Of a stretch of 64,000 nt of DNA, positions 1-9,365 are shown piece after piece. A program made the position numbers and the translations under genes. Source of the DNA: G963701675 sp963701675 (GTDB lineage Bacteria; Planctomycetota; Planctomycetia; Gemmatales; Gemmataceae); NCBI GenBank assembly GCA_963701675.1, contig OY969623.1:1984001-2048000 (forward strand). The letters are read 5' to 3'. The first letter of the stretch is position 1, and each line of letters opens with the position of its first letter. The notes under the pieces are model-generated. The model worked only from the letters and a program-made list of their open reading frames with translations. It had not been told where the DNA came from and searched no databases.

Positions 1-2
1 CA

Positions 3-1005
3 GCCAATCTATGTGCAGTAGCGGTGGGTACGGAAACCGACGGCTCGATTGTGAGCCCCGCGTCGGTAAACGGAATTGTCGGAATCAAGCCGACGGTGGG
101 CCTCATGAGTCGCGCCGGCGTGATTCCAATTTCGCATACGCAGGATACTGCGGGCCCGATGGCTCGGACCGTGCGCGACGCGGCAATATTGCTCGGCGTT
201 CTCGCCGGCGCCGATAAGGATGATCCGGCGACATCGACCAGATACCGAAAGCAAGAGGCAGACTATGCGGCGTCTCTAGACCCAAGAGGACTCCGTGGCG
301 CGCGAATAGGTGTTGCGCAATTTCTTTGGTTTTCACGAAGAAGTTGATCAAGTGATGCGTGCCGCACTCGATACCATGCAGCGCCAAGGAGCATTGCTAG
401 TTGACCCCGCAGACATTCCGAACATGGATAAGGTAGGTGACCCAGAAGCTATCGTGCTCACGTACGAGTTCAAGGCAGGAATAAACGCGTATCTCGCGCG
501 GCTGGGTCCGCGGGCGCCGGTACATTCGCTTCAGGAAATCATCAAATTCAATGAGGCGAATCGCGCGCGGGAGATGCCATACTTCGGTCAGGATCGCTTG
601 GAAAAGGCAGAAACCAAAGGACCGCTTACGGAAATGGAATATCGACAAGCGCTGGATTTGTGTCAAAGGCTAATGCGCACCGACGGCATCGACGCAGTGA
701 TGGACAAGCATCTGCTTGATGCAATCGTTGCGCCAACGGAAGGTCCGGCGTGGATGACCGATTTCATTCTGGGAGATCATTTCATCGGTGGCAGCTCGCC
801 GGCTGCGGCCGTAGCTGGCTACCCGAGTATCACCGTACCCGCGGGTTTTGTGTCCGGTCTTCCCGTGGGAATCTCGTTCTTCGGCCGAGCGTGGAGCGAA
901 CCAGTGCTGCTTCGACTGGCCTACGCCTTTGAACAGGCAACAAATACTAGAAAACCACCCAGATTTCTCGTGACAGCGGATTCGAGCCAGTCAAGCAACG
1001 GCTAG
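3..1005 (+). CDS. amidase (amidase-signature family), 5' partial, frameshifted
   Basis: Amidase-signature hydrolases cleave carboxamides with a Ser-cisSer-Lys triad. The reading frame is open from the window edge and contains the signature region GTETDGSIVSPAS followed by GIVGIKPTVGLMSRAGVIP, the glycine/serine-rich core holding the nucleophile. The catalytic lysine and the N-terminus lie outside the window. At about 314-320 the frame changes: upstream codons read RGARIGVA, and the next frame continues RNFFGFHEEVDQ through a normal C-terminal half ending in the family-typical block PSITVPAGFVSGLPVGISFF. The simplest explanation is loss of a CG dinucleotide in a GCGCGC tract. It could be an authentic pseudogene or a sequence error. 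The family call is firm and the substrate is unknown. Confidence 0.85.
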
Positions 1006-1179
1006 ACATTACACAAGCGTCGGGTCGACAACCGCACGATGTAAATTTAGCCGTTACAGGTTCGTCGCGCGGCCTTGGAGCGTTTGCTGCGCCGACTTTT
1101 AGAGTTTCCCAGTAGACTGGCCGGTATGGCATGGTTGTGAACACCTTAATGCTCCGGCGCACGATATGATCACACCACA

Positions 1180-1887
1180 TTACTTGGGCAGGTCCCAGAT
1201 CAACGTTGTACTATCGGCGCTGGCCGTAGCGAGCGATTGGCTATCCGGCGTGAATGCGAGGGCTTTTACTTTGCCGTGTTGTCCCTCGAGCCGCGATAGG
1301 GTCTTCAAGCTTTTCGCGTCCCATACGTACGTTGTCCAAGTGCCGCCCGCGGCAAGCAATCTGCCGTCCGGACTGAAGGCCACACAATCGAATACTTCAT
1401 CCTCGACGTCTTGCTGATGCAGGAGTTTGCCCGTTGCGGTTTCTGTGACCATCATTCGGCCGAACCATGGATGGGCGCCTTCTTTGTGCGGTCGGTCCTT
1501 GAGCAACCCTAAGGCGATGCTTGTCCCGTCCGGAGATAAAGCAAACGACGTGATCCGTTCGAAGGAGCCGGGTTCTTTCGTGTTCGGTTTTTCAAGCACC
1601 TTTTTCTCCGCCAGGCTCCATGAACTTTTTCGTTCGCCGGTCCTCACGTCCCATAACGCGAGCGTCTTCCCTCGGAGTAACAGCGACTGACCGTCGCTGC
1701 TAAAGATTCCAGGCATTGGGCGCGATTTCTCGTCCGGTGTATCTTCGCTCGGTGGTGTAAGTGTTCGTATCGTCTTACCCGTATCAATGTCGATGATCGA
1801 AATGCGATTATCCTCGGTCTGGACGGCAAGCTGCGTTCCGGCTTCGCTTTTCGGTGATTCTGCGAAGCGCCTTTCACAGGAGACTGA
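1180..1887 (-). pseudogene. WD40-repeat protein, C-terminal part, frameshifted
   Basis: The last 178 residues contain three recognisable WD40 units (FALSPDGTSIALGLL, VAFSPDGRLLAAGGTWTTYVWD, LAFTPDSQSLATASADSTTLIWD), which form blades of a beta-propeller. Reading upstream without an ATG, the frame stays open to a TAG at 1888-1890 and still looks like propeller (IDIDTGKTIRTLTPP). Beyond that, coding-like sequence (VKWKSVDVAERPIVSLL) continues in another frame, so at least one indel lies near 1875. In planctomycetes such tails usually belong to kinase-WD40 or cytochrome/PSD1-type proteins, but nothing here identifies the N-terminal partner. A 29-base hairpin repeat overlaps the upstream end. Confidence 0.6.
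1842..1870 (+). repeat. 29-base dispersed hairpin repeat, divergent copy
   Basis: This copy matches the repeat found twice in tandem at 58155-58212 and once at 29477-29505 (minus), with three mismatches. The ends TTCGC and GCGAA can pair around a loop containing TTCGGTGATT. It lies inside the decayed WD40 gene. Confidence 0.5.
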
Positions 1888-2197
1888 CTATTGGCCGCTC
1901 CGCGACATCGACCGATTTCCATTTGACATCGTGACCCCGCGGGTGGACAATTGCGTGGTCACCGATTCTGCCGCCATAAGTCCTTACACTCGCAGCCATT
2001 CTAAATCGACGGCCTCATTCTCGCAAACGGCCACGGAGTTTTCCCCAGAAATCCCAAGAAAAAATCGCAATCCATGAAGGGTTGTCGGCGCGGATGGTTA
2101 TTTCCACTGCGTGAACAAGATACTCGTATCCGACACGGCAGTTTGGACCCGGCCGTTCGGAGTCGCAAGTAGGGTCCGCTACAAGGGAAACTAAACG

Positions 2198-3868
2198 ATG
2201 CGTCGGCACAAGAAACTCAACATGAATCGGCGAGCAAAGCTCAATGTGGAAACGCTCGAAGCGCGGCGGTTGTTGACAACCGTGTGGGCGGACTTCAATA
2301 ACGATGGCTTCGACGATCTCGCCGTCGGCACGCCCGGTGAGGACAGCGGCGCGGGCTTGGTCCAAGTACTTTACGGCTCAGCGACAGGACTCACGGCCAC
2401 AGGCAGCCAAACCTTGAGTCAGACTATCTTGGGCACCGACACCTCGGAGGCCGGTGATAACTTCGGGGCAGCGTTGGCAGGGGGCGATTACAACAACGAC
2501 GGCTTCACCGATTTGGCCGTTGGCGTTCCCGGCGAAGACATCGGCGCGGCGACCGACGCAGGCCTAGTGCACTTTATTCTTGGCTCCGCGACCGGGCTTA
2601 CCGGAGCGGGCGACTATGTCCTGCATGAGGATACAAACCGGGTCCGCGACATCTCCGAAACGGGCGACAATTTCGGCAAGAGCCTTGCGGCCGGCGATTT
2701 CGACAACGACGGCTTTGTCGATTTGGGTGTCGGCGTGCCCGGACAGGACATCCCCGGCAAGGTAGATGCCGGCGGTGTGCACATCTTCTACGGCGGCGGT
2801 CAGGGCATCAAGCCGCCGGGTAATCAGACGTTTAACTTGGACAGCCCGGCCATGAGTGGCACGGCGGACGCAGGGGATGGATACGGTTCCGCGCTGTCTG
2901 CTGGAGATTTCAATGGGGATGGCCGAGCCGACCTGGCCATCGGTGTTCCGAACTCAACGGCTAGTGATTTCGGTCACGTCGCCGTCATGCACGGATCAGC
3001 GAACGGCCTGTCGCCAGTCGGCAGTCAACTCCATACAGATCCGGGATCTGGAGCCGGACACAAATGGGGGAGCGCGCTTGCCGCCGGAGATTACAACGGC
3101 GACGGGCGCGATGACCTGGCCGCGGGCGCTCCGTTTGGGGAACTCGCTGCACTTACTCCCGCATCGGGGACCGTGACGATTCTATTCGGAACCGCGACCG
3201 GCCTTACGGTACCCGGATTCCAGAAGTTCCATCAATCAGATTTCATTCCGAGCGGCGCCGAAACAGGCGATCACTGGGGGTCCGCCCTGACCGCGGCCAA
3301 CTTTGACACTGACGGATTTGACGACTTGGTGATCGGAGCGCCGGACGAAGACGTCGGCGCCACCGCCGACGCCGGTTCGGTGGATGTTGTCCACGGAAGC
3401 GCATCGGGAATTACGACCAGCGGCGATGCCAACTTTACTCAAGAGAGCATGAGCGCTGTTTCGGAAGTGAACGACCATTTTGGAGAGTCGTTAGGCGCAG
3501 GCGATTTCAACGGAAACGGCACGGCCGACCTCGCTGTTGGTACACCGGACGAGGACATTGGCGCCGCTGTCGACGCGGGAACCGTGTACGTCATTTACAC
3601 GATAGTCGGTCCAACACCGCAGACCTGGAATCAAGACACCACCGGCATCTTCGACACCGCCGAAACCGGCGACAGTTTTGGCAGCGGCCTCGACGCCAAC
3701 GGCAGTAAGTCCGCACCCGGCGGCTCCGGACGGCAGGACCCTCGCTCATCTTCTTACCGCCGATGTCGATTCCGACACGCCCATCAACAAACTCAACAAA
3801 CGCCGCAACCTGAGCGGCCGGCGTTAACCGACTCCGATTCTCTCCGCTCTTTATTTAGCCCTCCGTGA
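2198..3868 (+). CDS. LEPR-XLL FG-GAP beta-propeller protein, tandem copy 1
   Basis: Predicted secreted or surface protein. The LEPR-type motif VETLEARRLLT occupies residues 17-27. It is followed by seven FG-GAP units, each with a calcium-binding loop of the DFNNDGFDDLAVG type and a PGED turn, which together give an integrin-alpha-like seven-bladed propeller. The ATG at 2198 follows an AAGGGA site; a second ATG at 2222 is possible. Copies 2 and 3 end with a conserved tail (LAHLLTAD, then NKLNKRR and GRR). Here an extra C at 3739-3741 shifts the frame, so the tail reads RSSSYRRCRFRHAHQQ instead and runs past the ancestral stop at 3825-3827 into a hairpin. The real product probably stops at 3827. 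It is the first of four tandem paralogues. Confidence 0.9.
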   Translation: MRRHKKLNMNRRAKLNVETLEARRLLTTVWADFNNDGFDDLAVGTPGEDSGAGLVQVLYGSATGLTATGSQTLSQTILGTDTSEAGDNFGAALAGGDYNNDGFTDLAVGVPGEDIGAATDAGLVHFILGSATGLTGAGDYVLHEDTNRVRDISETGDNFGKSLAAGDFDNDGFVDLGVGVPGQDIPGKVDAGGVHIFYGGGQGIKPPGNQTFNLDSPAMSGTADAGDGYGSALSAGDFNGDGRADLAIGVPNSTASDFGHVAVMHGSANGLSPVGSQLHTDPGSGAGHKWGSALAAGDYNGDGRDDLAAGAPFGELAALTPASGTVTILFGTATGLTVPGFQKFHQSDFIPSGAETGDHWGSALTAANFDTDGFDDLVIGAPDEDVGATADAGSVDVVHGSASGITTSGDANFTQESMSAVSEVNDHFGESLGAGDFNGNGTADLAVGTPDEDIGAAVDAGTVYVIYTIVGPTPQTWNQDTTGIFDTAETGDSFGSGLDANGSKSAPGGSGRQDPRSSSYRRCRFRHAHQQTQQTPQPERPALTDSDSLRSLFSPP

Positions 3869-3885
3869 TTCACGGGGGGCTAAAT
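3853..3885. terminator. near-perfect inverted repeat after copy 1
   Basis: Two 16-base arms (3853-3868 and 3870-3885) pair at 15 of 16 positions around a single base. They lie just behind the ancestral stop of copy 1 and before copy 2. There is no long T tail, so this may be a terminator or a REP-like palindrome. Confidence 0.55.
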
Positions 3886-3933
3886 GCCACAACCTTGCAA
3901 CCATTCATCACACTTTTTCATCGGAGAACGAAC

Positions 3934-5550
3934 ATGAAACCGCGAAAGAAAACCAACTGGCGGCCCAAACTGGAAACCCTCGAAGCCCGCCGGCTGCTGT
4001 CGGTCTACGCCGACTTCAACGGCGACGGCTTCGACGATCTCGCCATCGGCGTCCCCGGCGAAGACAGCGGTGCCGGCATCGTGCAGGTCCTTTATGGATC
4101 GGGGACAGGACTTACCGCTACAGGCAGCCAAACCTGGGGCCAAACGATCTTAGGAACCGACGTATCGGAAGCCGGCGACAACTTCGGCGCAGCGCTGGCG
4201 GCCGGAGATTACAACAACGACGGCCGATCCGACCTGGCCGTGGGTGTGCCGGGCGAAGACATCGGTGCGGCCACCGATGCCGGACTAGTTCACTTCATCC
4301 TGGGTTCTCCCACTGGGCTTACCGGAGCGGGCGACTATGTGATGCATCAGGACATCAACCGCGTTCGCGACATCGCCGAGACCGGCGACTTTTTCGGCAA
4401 GGCTCTGGCGGCCGGCGACTTCGACAATGACGGGTTCGACGACTTGGGAGTTGGCCTACCCGGACAGGACATCCCCGGCAAGGCGGACGCCGGCGGCGTG
4501 CACATCTTCTACGGCGGCGGGCAGGGCATCAAGCCGCCGGGAAATCAAACATTTAATCTCGATAGCCCCGCCATGGCTGGAACGGCAGCGGTCGGTGACC
4601 AGTATGGAACCGCTCTGGCCGCAGGGGACTTCAATGGCGACGGTCGGTCGGATTTGGCAATCGGCATTCCGTTTGCGGACTTCAACTCGGATGTAGACGA
4701 AGGAATGTTTTCAACTATTTTCGGCTCCGCGTCCGGTCTGACACCGGCCGGTAGTCAGAATCAGTCAGCTCTGACCGTTGCGGGAGCGCGAGCCGGCACT
4801 TCCTTGGCGGTTGGCGATTTCAACAGCGACGGCCGAGACGATCTCGTCGTGGGCGCCCCGTTCTGTGACGTGGGGAGTGCAACAGCCGCAGGCCTTATTG
4901 CCGAATTTCATGGCACTGCGACCGGATTGGTTCACAAAACGGGACACCAGGAGCATAACATCAGCAGCGGCCTTGTCGCCGAAGCCAACGACAATATGGG
5001 AGCGGCATTGGCCTCCGGCGATTTCAACGCCGACGGTTTCGATGACGTAGTCATCGGAGTTCCGGGCGAGGAAACCGGAGCCGTCGCCAACATCGGCCAA
5101 GGGCTCCTGCTCATAGGCAACGCCACAGGGTTAGTGCAGACACCGAATCCAGCCCTTACGCAAGCCGGCGCGGGGGCCACTCCAGGGGCCGACGATCATT
5201 TCAGTGAAACACTCGGTGTGGGCAACTTCGACGGCGCAGGCGGATTCGATATAGCGATCGGCACGCCGGACGATGATGTCGGTTTGGTTATCGACGCGGG
5301 CACGGTGTACGTGGGATACGCTTTAGGTGGCGCTGGGTCTCAGACCTGGAATCAGAATAGCGCCGGTATCGCCGACACGTCCGAAACCGCCGACGGCTTC
5401 GGCGGCGGCCTCGATGCCAACGGCGGCAAGTCCGCACCCGGTGGCGGCACTGGACGCCAGGACCTCGCTCATCTTCTTACCGCCGACGTCGATTCCGACA
5501 CGCCCATCAACAAGCTCAACAAACGCCGCCAACTAGGTGGCCGACGTTAA
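3934..5550 (+). CDS. LEPR-XLL FG-GAP beta-propeller protein, tandem copy 2
   Basis: The ATG at 3934 was chosen because it follows a GGAGA site and gives the same N-terminus as copies 3 and 4 (KKTNWRPKLETLEARRLLS). The frame is open further upstream to 3865, but without such support. Seven FG-GAP blades follow, with loops DFNGDGFDDLAIG, DYNNDGRSDLAVG, DFDNDGFDDLGVG, DFNGDGRSDLAIG, DFNSDGRDDLVVG, DFNADGFDDVVIG and a weaker seventh. Blades 1-3 are almost the same as in the other copies, including the invariant segment HIFYGGGQGIKPPGNQTF. Blades 4-6 are diverged. The C-terminus is the intact basic tail HLLTADVDSDTPINKLNKRR ending in GRR. It is probably an exported Ca-binding surface protein; its ligand is unknown. 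Confidence 0.95.
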   Translation: MKPRKKTNWRPKLETLEARRLLSVYADFNGDGFDDLAIGVPGEDSGAGIVQVLYGSGTGLTATGSQTWGQTILGTDVSEAGDNFGAALAAGDYNNDGRSDLAVGVPGEDIGAATDAGLVHFILGSPTGLTGAGDYVMHQDINRVRDIAETGDFFGKALAAGDFDNDGFDDLGVGLPGQDIPGKADAGGVHIFYGGGQGIKPPGNQTFNLDSPAMAGTAAVGDQYGTALAAGDFNGDGRSDLAIGIPFADFNSDVDEGMFSTIFGSASGLTPAGSQNQSALTVAGARAGTSLAVGDFNSDGRDDLVVGAPFCDVGSATAAGLIAEFHGTATGLVHKTGHQEHNISSGLVAEANDNMGAALASGDFNADGFDDVVIGVPGEETGAVANIGQGLLLIGNATGLVQTPNPALTQAGAGATPGADDHFSETLGVGNFDGAGGFDIAIGTPDDDVGLVIDAGTVYVGYALGGAGSQTWNQNSAGIADTSETADGFGGGLDANGGKSAPGGGTGRQDLAHLLTADVDSDTPINKLNKRRQLGGRR

Positions 5551-5651
5551 TTCCCCTCTGCGTTCTATGCGTTCTCTGCGGTTTGTTCTTAACCGCCGAG
5601 GACGCAGAGAGCGCGGAGAAACCATGAACCACTAACTTAAGGAACCTCACA
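5551..5651 (+). repeat. intergenic hairpin repeat, copy A
   Basis: This 101-base spacer is nearly the same as 7245-7345. It can fold with an outer stem (CTCTGCG with CGCAGAG) and an inner stem GCGGTT/AACCGC around TGTTCTT. The last bases supply the AAGGA-like ribosome site of copy 3. It was probably duplicated together with the gene. Confidence 0.6.
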
Positions 5652-7244
5652 ATGAACACGCGAAAGAAAACCAACTGGCGCCCGCGACTAGAAACCCTCG
5701 AAGCCCGTCGGCTACTGTCGATCTACGCCGACTTCAACGGCGATGGCCGCGACGATCTGGCTATCGGCGTGCCCGGTGAAGACAACGGGGCCGGCATGGT
5801 GCAGGTGCTGTACGGCTCGGCGACGGGCCTCACCTCCACAGGCAGCCAGAGTTGGACTCAGACGGTTTTGGGCACCGATTCCTCCGAAGCCGGAGACAAC
5901 TTCGGCGCGAGCCTGGCGTCCGGCGACTACAACAACGACGGCCGAGCCGATCTCGCCGTTGGCGTGCCCGGCGAAGACATCGGGAGTGCGATCGACGCGG
6001 GCTCGGTCCATTTCATTCTAGGCTCCGCGACAGGGCTTACCGGAGCGGGTGATTACGTCCTGCACCAGGACACCAACCGCGTCCGCGACATTGCCGAGAC
6101 GGGTGATTTGTTCGGTACGAGCCTAGCGGCAGGGGACTGGGATAACGACGGCTTCATCGATCTCGGCGTAGGCGTTCCTGGCCAGGACATCCCCGGAAAA
6201 GTCGACGCCGGTGGCGTGCACATCTTTTACGGCGGCGGTCAGGGCATTAAGCCACCAGGAAACCAGACATTCAACCTGGACACGCCATTAATGAATGGGA
6301 CGGCGTTCGCCGGGGACCAATACGGGTCGGCCCTCGCCGCTGGAGACTTCAACGGCGACGGGCGTGACGACCTCGCTATCGGAATTCCATATGCGGAAGA
6401 CGGCATCGACCTTGACGAAGGACGGGTCGGCGTGATGTATGGCTCTTCCAATGGCCTGAGCCAGACCGGAAGTGAATTTCGAGCCGACTCCGCGGCCGAA
6501 GGTACAGAAATGGGTCGAGCCTTAGCCATTGGCGACTTCAACGGCGACGGCCGAGACGACCTGGTCGCGGGTGCTCCAGGTTCCTTTCAAGGTGGTTATA
6601 TCGTCATTTTTCACGGGTCCGCCACGACTCTAGGCTTCGGAGACTGGATGGCTCAGAGCGACTTCGGCTTTTCGAGTGCGGCCGGCGACGAATTCGGCGC
6701 CGCACTGTCCGCGAGTCATTTCAACAACGACGGATTTGGCGACATCGCCATCGGGATTCCATTTGAAGAGACCGGTGCCCCCAACAACGCGGGCGCGGTG
6801 ATCCTGGCCATGGGCAGCGCGACAGGAATCTCGACGACCGGAAGCTCCAAACTTACGCAAGGATTCTTCAGCGCTACGGCGGGAACAGACGACCACTTTG
6901 GAGAATCAATAAGCGCCGGCGATTTCGACGGAAACGGCTCGGCCGATCTCGCCATCGGCACGCCGGACGATGACATTGGCACTGCCGTCGATGCGGGAAC
7001 CGTGTACGTGGTTTACGGCTTGGGTGCTCTGCCGCCGCAGACGTGGAATCAAGACATCACGGGTATCTCCGACACCGCGGAAACCGGCGACGGCTTCGGC
7101 GGCGGCCTCGACGCCAACGGCGGCAAGTCGGCGCCGAGCGGCTCCGGACGCCAGGACCTCGCTCATCTTCTTACCGCCGATTTCGATTCCGACACGCCCA
7201 TCAACAAACTCAACAAGCGCCGCCAATCACGTGGCCGACGTTAG
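5652..7244 (+). CDS. LEPR-XLL FG-GAP beta-propeller protein, tandem copy 3
   Basis: The 530-residue product starts MNTRKKTNWRPRLETLEARR and has seven FG-GAP blades with DxNxDGxxD loops (for example DFNGDGRDDLAIG and DYNNDGRADLAVG). The third-blade segment HIFYGGGQGIKPPGNQTF is the same as in copies 1, 2 and 4. The C-terminal tail AHLLTADFDSDTPINKLNKR and the final GRR are intact. An AAGGAA-like site precedes the ATG. Spacing to copies 2 and 4 is about 100 bases of conserved repeat, so the array could be cotranscribed, although the hairpin could also separate transcripts. LEPR-XLL proteins are known to be exported in planctomycetes; a role in the envelope is inference. Confidence 0.95.
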   Translation: MNTRKKTNWRPRLETLEARRLLSIYADFNGDGRDDLAIGVPGEDNGAGMVQVLYGSATGLTSTGSQSWTQTVLGTDSSEAGDNFGASLASGDYNNDGRADLAVGVPGEDIGSAIDAGSVHFILGSATGLTGAGDYVLHQDTNRVRDIAETGDLFGTSLAAGDWDNDGFIDLGVGVPGQDIPGKVDAGGVHIFYGGGQGIKPPGNQTFNLDTPLMNGTAFAGDQYGSALAAGDFNGDGRDDLAIGIPYAEDGIDLDEGRVGVMYGSSNGLSQTGSEFRADSAAEGTEMGRALAIGDFNGDGRDDLVAGAPGSFQGGYIVIFHGSATTLGFGDWMAQSDFGFSSAAGDEFGAALSASHFNNDGFGDIAIGIPFEETGAPNNAGAVILAMGSATGISTTGSSKLTQGFFSATAGTDDHFGESISAGDFDGNGSADLAIGTPDDDIGTAVDAGTVYVVYGLGALPPQTWNQDITGISDTAETGDGFGGGLDANGGKSAPSGSGRQDLAHLLTADFDSDTPINKLNKRRQSRGRR

Positions 7245-7345
7245 TTCTCCTCTGTGCTCTCTGCGTTGCTCTGCGGTTTGTTCTTAACCGCCGAGGACGC
7301 AGAGAGCGCAGAGAAACCATGAACCACTGACTAAGGAAACTCACA
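7245..7345 (+). repeat. intergenic hairpin repeat, copy B
   Basis: This is nearly the same as 5551-5651. The outer stem is perfect over ten bases (CTCTCTGCGT with ACGCAGAGAG) and the inner stem is GCGGTT/AACCGC. Confidence 0.6.
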
Positions 7346-9007
7346 ATGTACACGCGAAAGAAAACCAACTGGCGCCCTCGACTGGAAACCCTCGAAGCCC
7401 GGCGGCTACTGTCAATCTACGCCGACTTCAACGGCGACGGCTTCGACGACATGGCCATCGGCGTGCCGGGGGAGGACAACGGCGAAGGCACGGTGCATGT
7501 GATTTATGGATCGGCAAGCGGCCTGACGGTAACCGGTAGTCAAATCTGGACCCAGAATCTGGTCGGCACCGATGTCTCAGAAACGGGCGACAACTTCGGG
7601 GCCGTCCTCGCCGGTGGCGACTTCAACAACGACGGCTTCGCGGACCTCGCGGTCGGGGTACCCAATGAAGACGTCGGTACGGTCATCGACGCAGGAATGG
7701 TCCACTTCATCGTCGGTTCCGCTGCGGGCTTAACCAGCGCCAACGATTACGTCATGCACCGGAACATCAACCGCGTCCGAGACATCTGTGAACCCGGCGA
7801 TTTATTCGGGAGTAGCTTGGCAGCCGGAGACTTCAATAACGACGGATTTACGGACCTCGCTGTGGGTGTGCTGGGTCACGATTTGCCCGGACAAGGGGAT
7901 GCGGGCGGGATTCACATCTTTTACGGCGGCGGACAAGGTATCAAGCCACCGGGAAACCAGACTTTCGACCTCGATAGCCCCAACGTCATCGGGACGGGTG
8001 ACAACTTAGACCGTTTCGGGTTCTCAATGACGAGCGGCGACTTCAACAACGATGCGCGTGACGATCTGGCAGTCAGCGCGATCAACGGGGACACACCATC
8101 CGTCGCCGATGCGGGCACCGTCAATGTCTTCTATGGTTCGGTCAACGGTATCAGCCCGGCCGGCAGCCAGCAATGGACGCAAGATTCGACTTCAATTGCA
8201 GACGCCGCCGAATTCAATGAGCAGTTCGGCCGCGGCCTCGCCGCGGGCGACATTGACAATGACGGCTTCGCGGACTTGGTTATAGGGGTACCACTGGAGG
8301 ACGTGGCGATCCAAGCGGACGCGGGCGCGTTGCATGTCATTTACGGCTCGGCGGGCGGACTTGCCGCCGCGGGCAGCCAGTTCTTTACGCAAGGTTCGAT
8401 TTCCGGAGCCGCGGATGAGCCCTTTGATTATTGGGGATACGCGGTGGCCGTCGGCGACTTTGACTCCGACACCTTTAAAGACGTTGCCGTGGGTGCTCCC
8501 TTCGAAGACGTAGGGTCGGTAAACGCCGCCGGAACGGTCATCGTGCTCTACGCCGACAGTTCGGGATTAACCACGACCGCGGCGGTGATCATCACCCAAG
8601 ACACCCTAGGCACCGGCGATGCGTCCGAGGACACAGATCTCTTCGGCCAAACTCTTTCGGCCGGCGATTTCAACAACAATGGCCGAGATGATCTGGTCAT
8701 CAGTGCCCCAGAAGAAGACATCGGTACCTCGATAGTCGACACCGGCCGTGTGTGGTCACTGTACGGCGCCTCAGGCAGTGGATTCACCGGGATCCAATCT
8801 TGGGGCCAGGATACCCCGGGGATAGCCGACGTGTCGGAAACATCGGATAACTTCGGTTCCGGCCTCGACTCCAGCGCCGGAAAGTCCGCCGCCGGTTCCG
8901 GTCGAGAGCAACCTCGCACATTTGATCACCGCCGATGTCGATTCCGACACGCCCATCAACAAACTCAACAAACGCCGCAACCTGAGCGGCCGGCGCTAGC
9001 CGGCTGA
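7346..9007 (+). CDS. LEPR-XLL FG-GAP beta-propeller protein, tandem copy 4
   Basis: Fourth paralogue, starting MYTRKKTNWRPRLETLEARR. It is the most diverged member, but has the same architecture of an LEPR-type N-terminus plus seven or eight FG-GAP units, and it keeps HIFYGGGQGIKPPGNQTF. Near 8906-8913 the frame changes one codon before the conserved tail: the annotated frame ends REQPRTFDHRRCRFRHAH, while the +1 frame encodes NLAHLITADVDSDTPINK and NKRR with a stop at 8997-8999. The product therefore either has an aberrant tail ending at 9007 or the sequence holds an extra base. Copy 1 shows the same event at the equivalent place. A strong hairpin follows the gene. Confidence 0.9.
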   Translation: MYTRKKTNWRPRLETLEARRLLSIYADFNGDGFDDMAIGVPGEDNGEGTVHVIYGSASGLTVTGSQIWTQNLVGTDVSETGDNFGAVLAGGDFNNDGFADLAVGVPNEDVGTVIDAGMVHFIVGSAAGLTSANDYVMHRNINRVRDICEPGDLFGSSLAAGDFNNDGFTDLAVGVLGHDLPGQGDAGGIHIFYGGGQGIKPPGNQTFDLDSPNVIGTGDNLDRFGFSMTSGDFNNDARDDLAVSAINGDTPSVADAGTVNVFYGSVNGISPAGSQQWTQDSTSIADAAEFNEQFGRGLAAGDIDNDGFADLVIGVPLEDVAIQADAGALHVIYGSAGGLAAAGSQFFTQGSISGAADEPFDYWGYAVAVGDFDSDTFKDVAVGAPFEDVGSVNAAGTVIVLYADSSGLTTTAAVIITQDTLGTGDASEDTDLFGQTLSAGDFNNNGRDDLVISAPEEDIGTSIVDTGRVWSLYGASGSGFTGIQSWGQDTPGIADVSETSDNFGSGLDSSAGKSAAGSGREQPRTFDHRRCRFRHAHQQTQQTPQPERPALAG

Positions 9008-9015
9008 GGCGTCAC

Positions 9016-9060
9016 GGCGTCCTTGCGTGAGGTTCTTCAAGGCTCTCACGCAAGGACGCC
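9016..9060. terminator. strong hairpin ending the FG-GAP array
   Basis: Perfect 16-base arms at 9016-9031 and 9045-9060 enclose a 13-base loop directly after copy 4. The convergent minus-strand gene ends at 9366. This is probably a terminator, possibly bidirectional, although no U-run follows. Confidence 0.7.
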
Positions 9061-9365
9061 ACTATTGGCGCCGCTTACTGCGCCGTCGGCGTTTCGATTT
9101 TCGCCAGCAAGAATAACCACCTCTCGACCGGTCGTCGTGGTATCGCGCCCATCCCCGTCGCTGGCCGACGCTCTCACGATGTTGCGCGGGCAAGCACAGC
9201 GCACCCCGCCGCCGCAGTGGGTCCGCGTCGTGGGCGGCTGGACCGAGTTTCAAATCAAACTGCGTGGAGCGGTCAAGTTTGAGAATCCGGATAGTGTGAA
9301 ACGTGAGTCGGGAAAAGAAACGGGCCGAGAGATAGGCGATTCTCTCGGCCCTGCCTTTCGGAGTA
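9061..9365. other. intergenic, no gene seen
   Basis: A convergent spacer between the FG-GAP array and the VCBS gene. The open plus-strand frame across it shows no recognisable protein pattern. Confidence 0.5.

Noticed and set aside
3720..3760. Programmed frameshifting as normal expression of array copy 1
   Set aside because: No slippery heptamer with downstream structure is evident, and copies 2 and 3 do without it. Listed as a finding on coincidence only.
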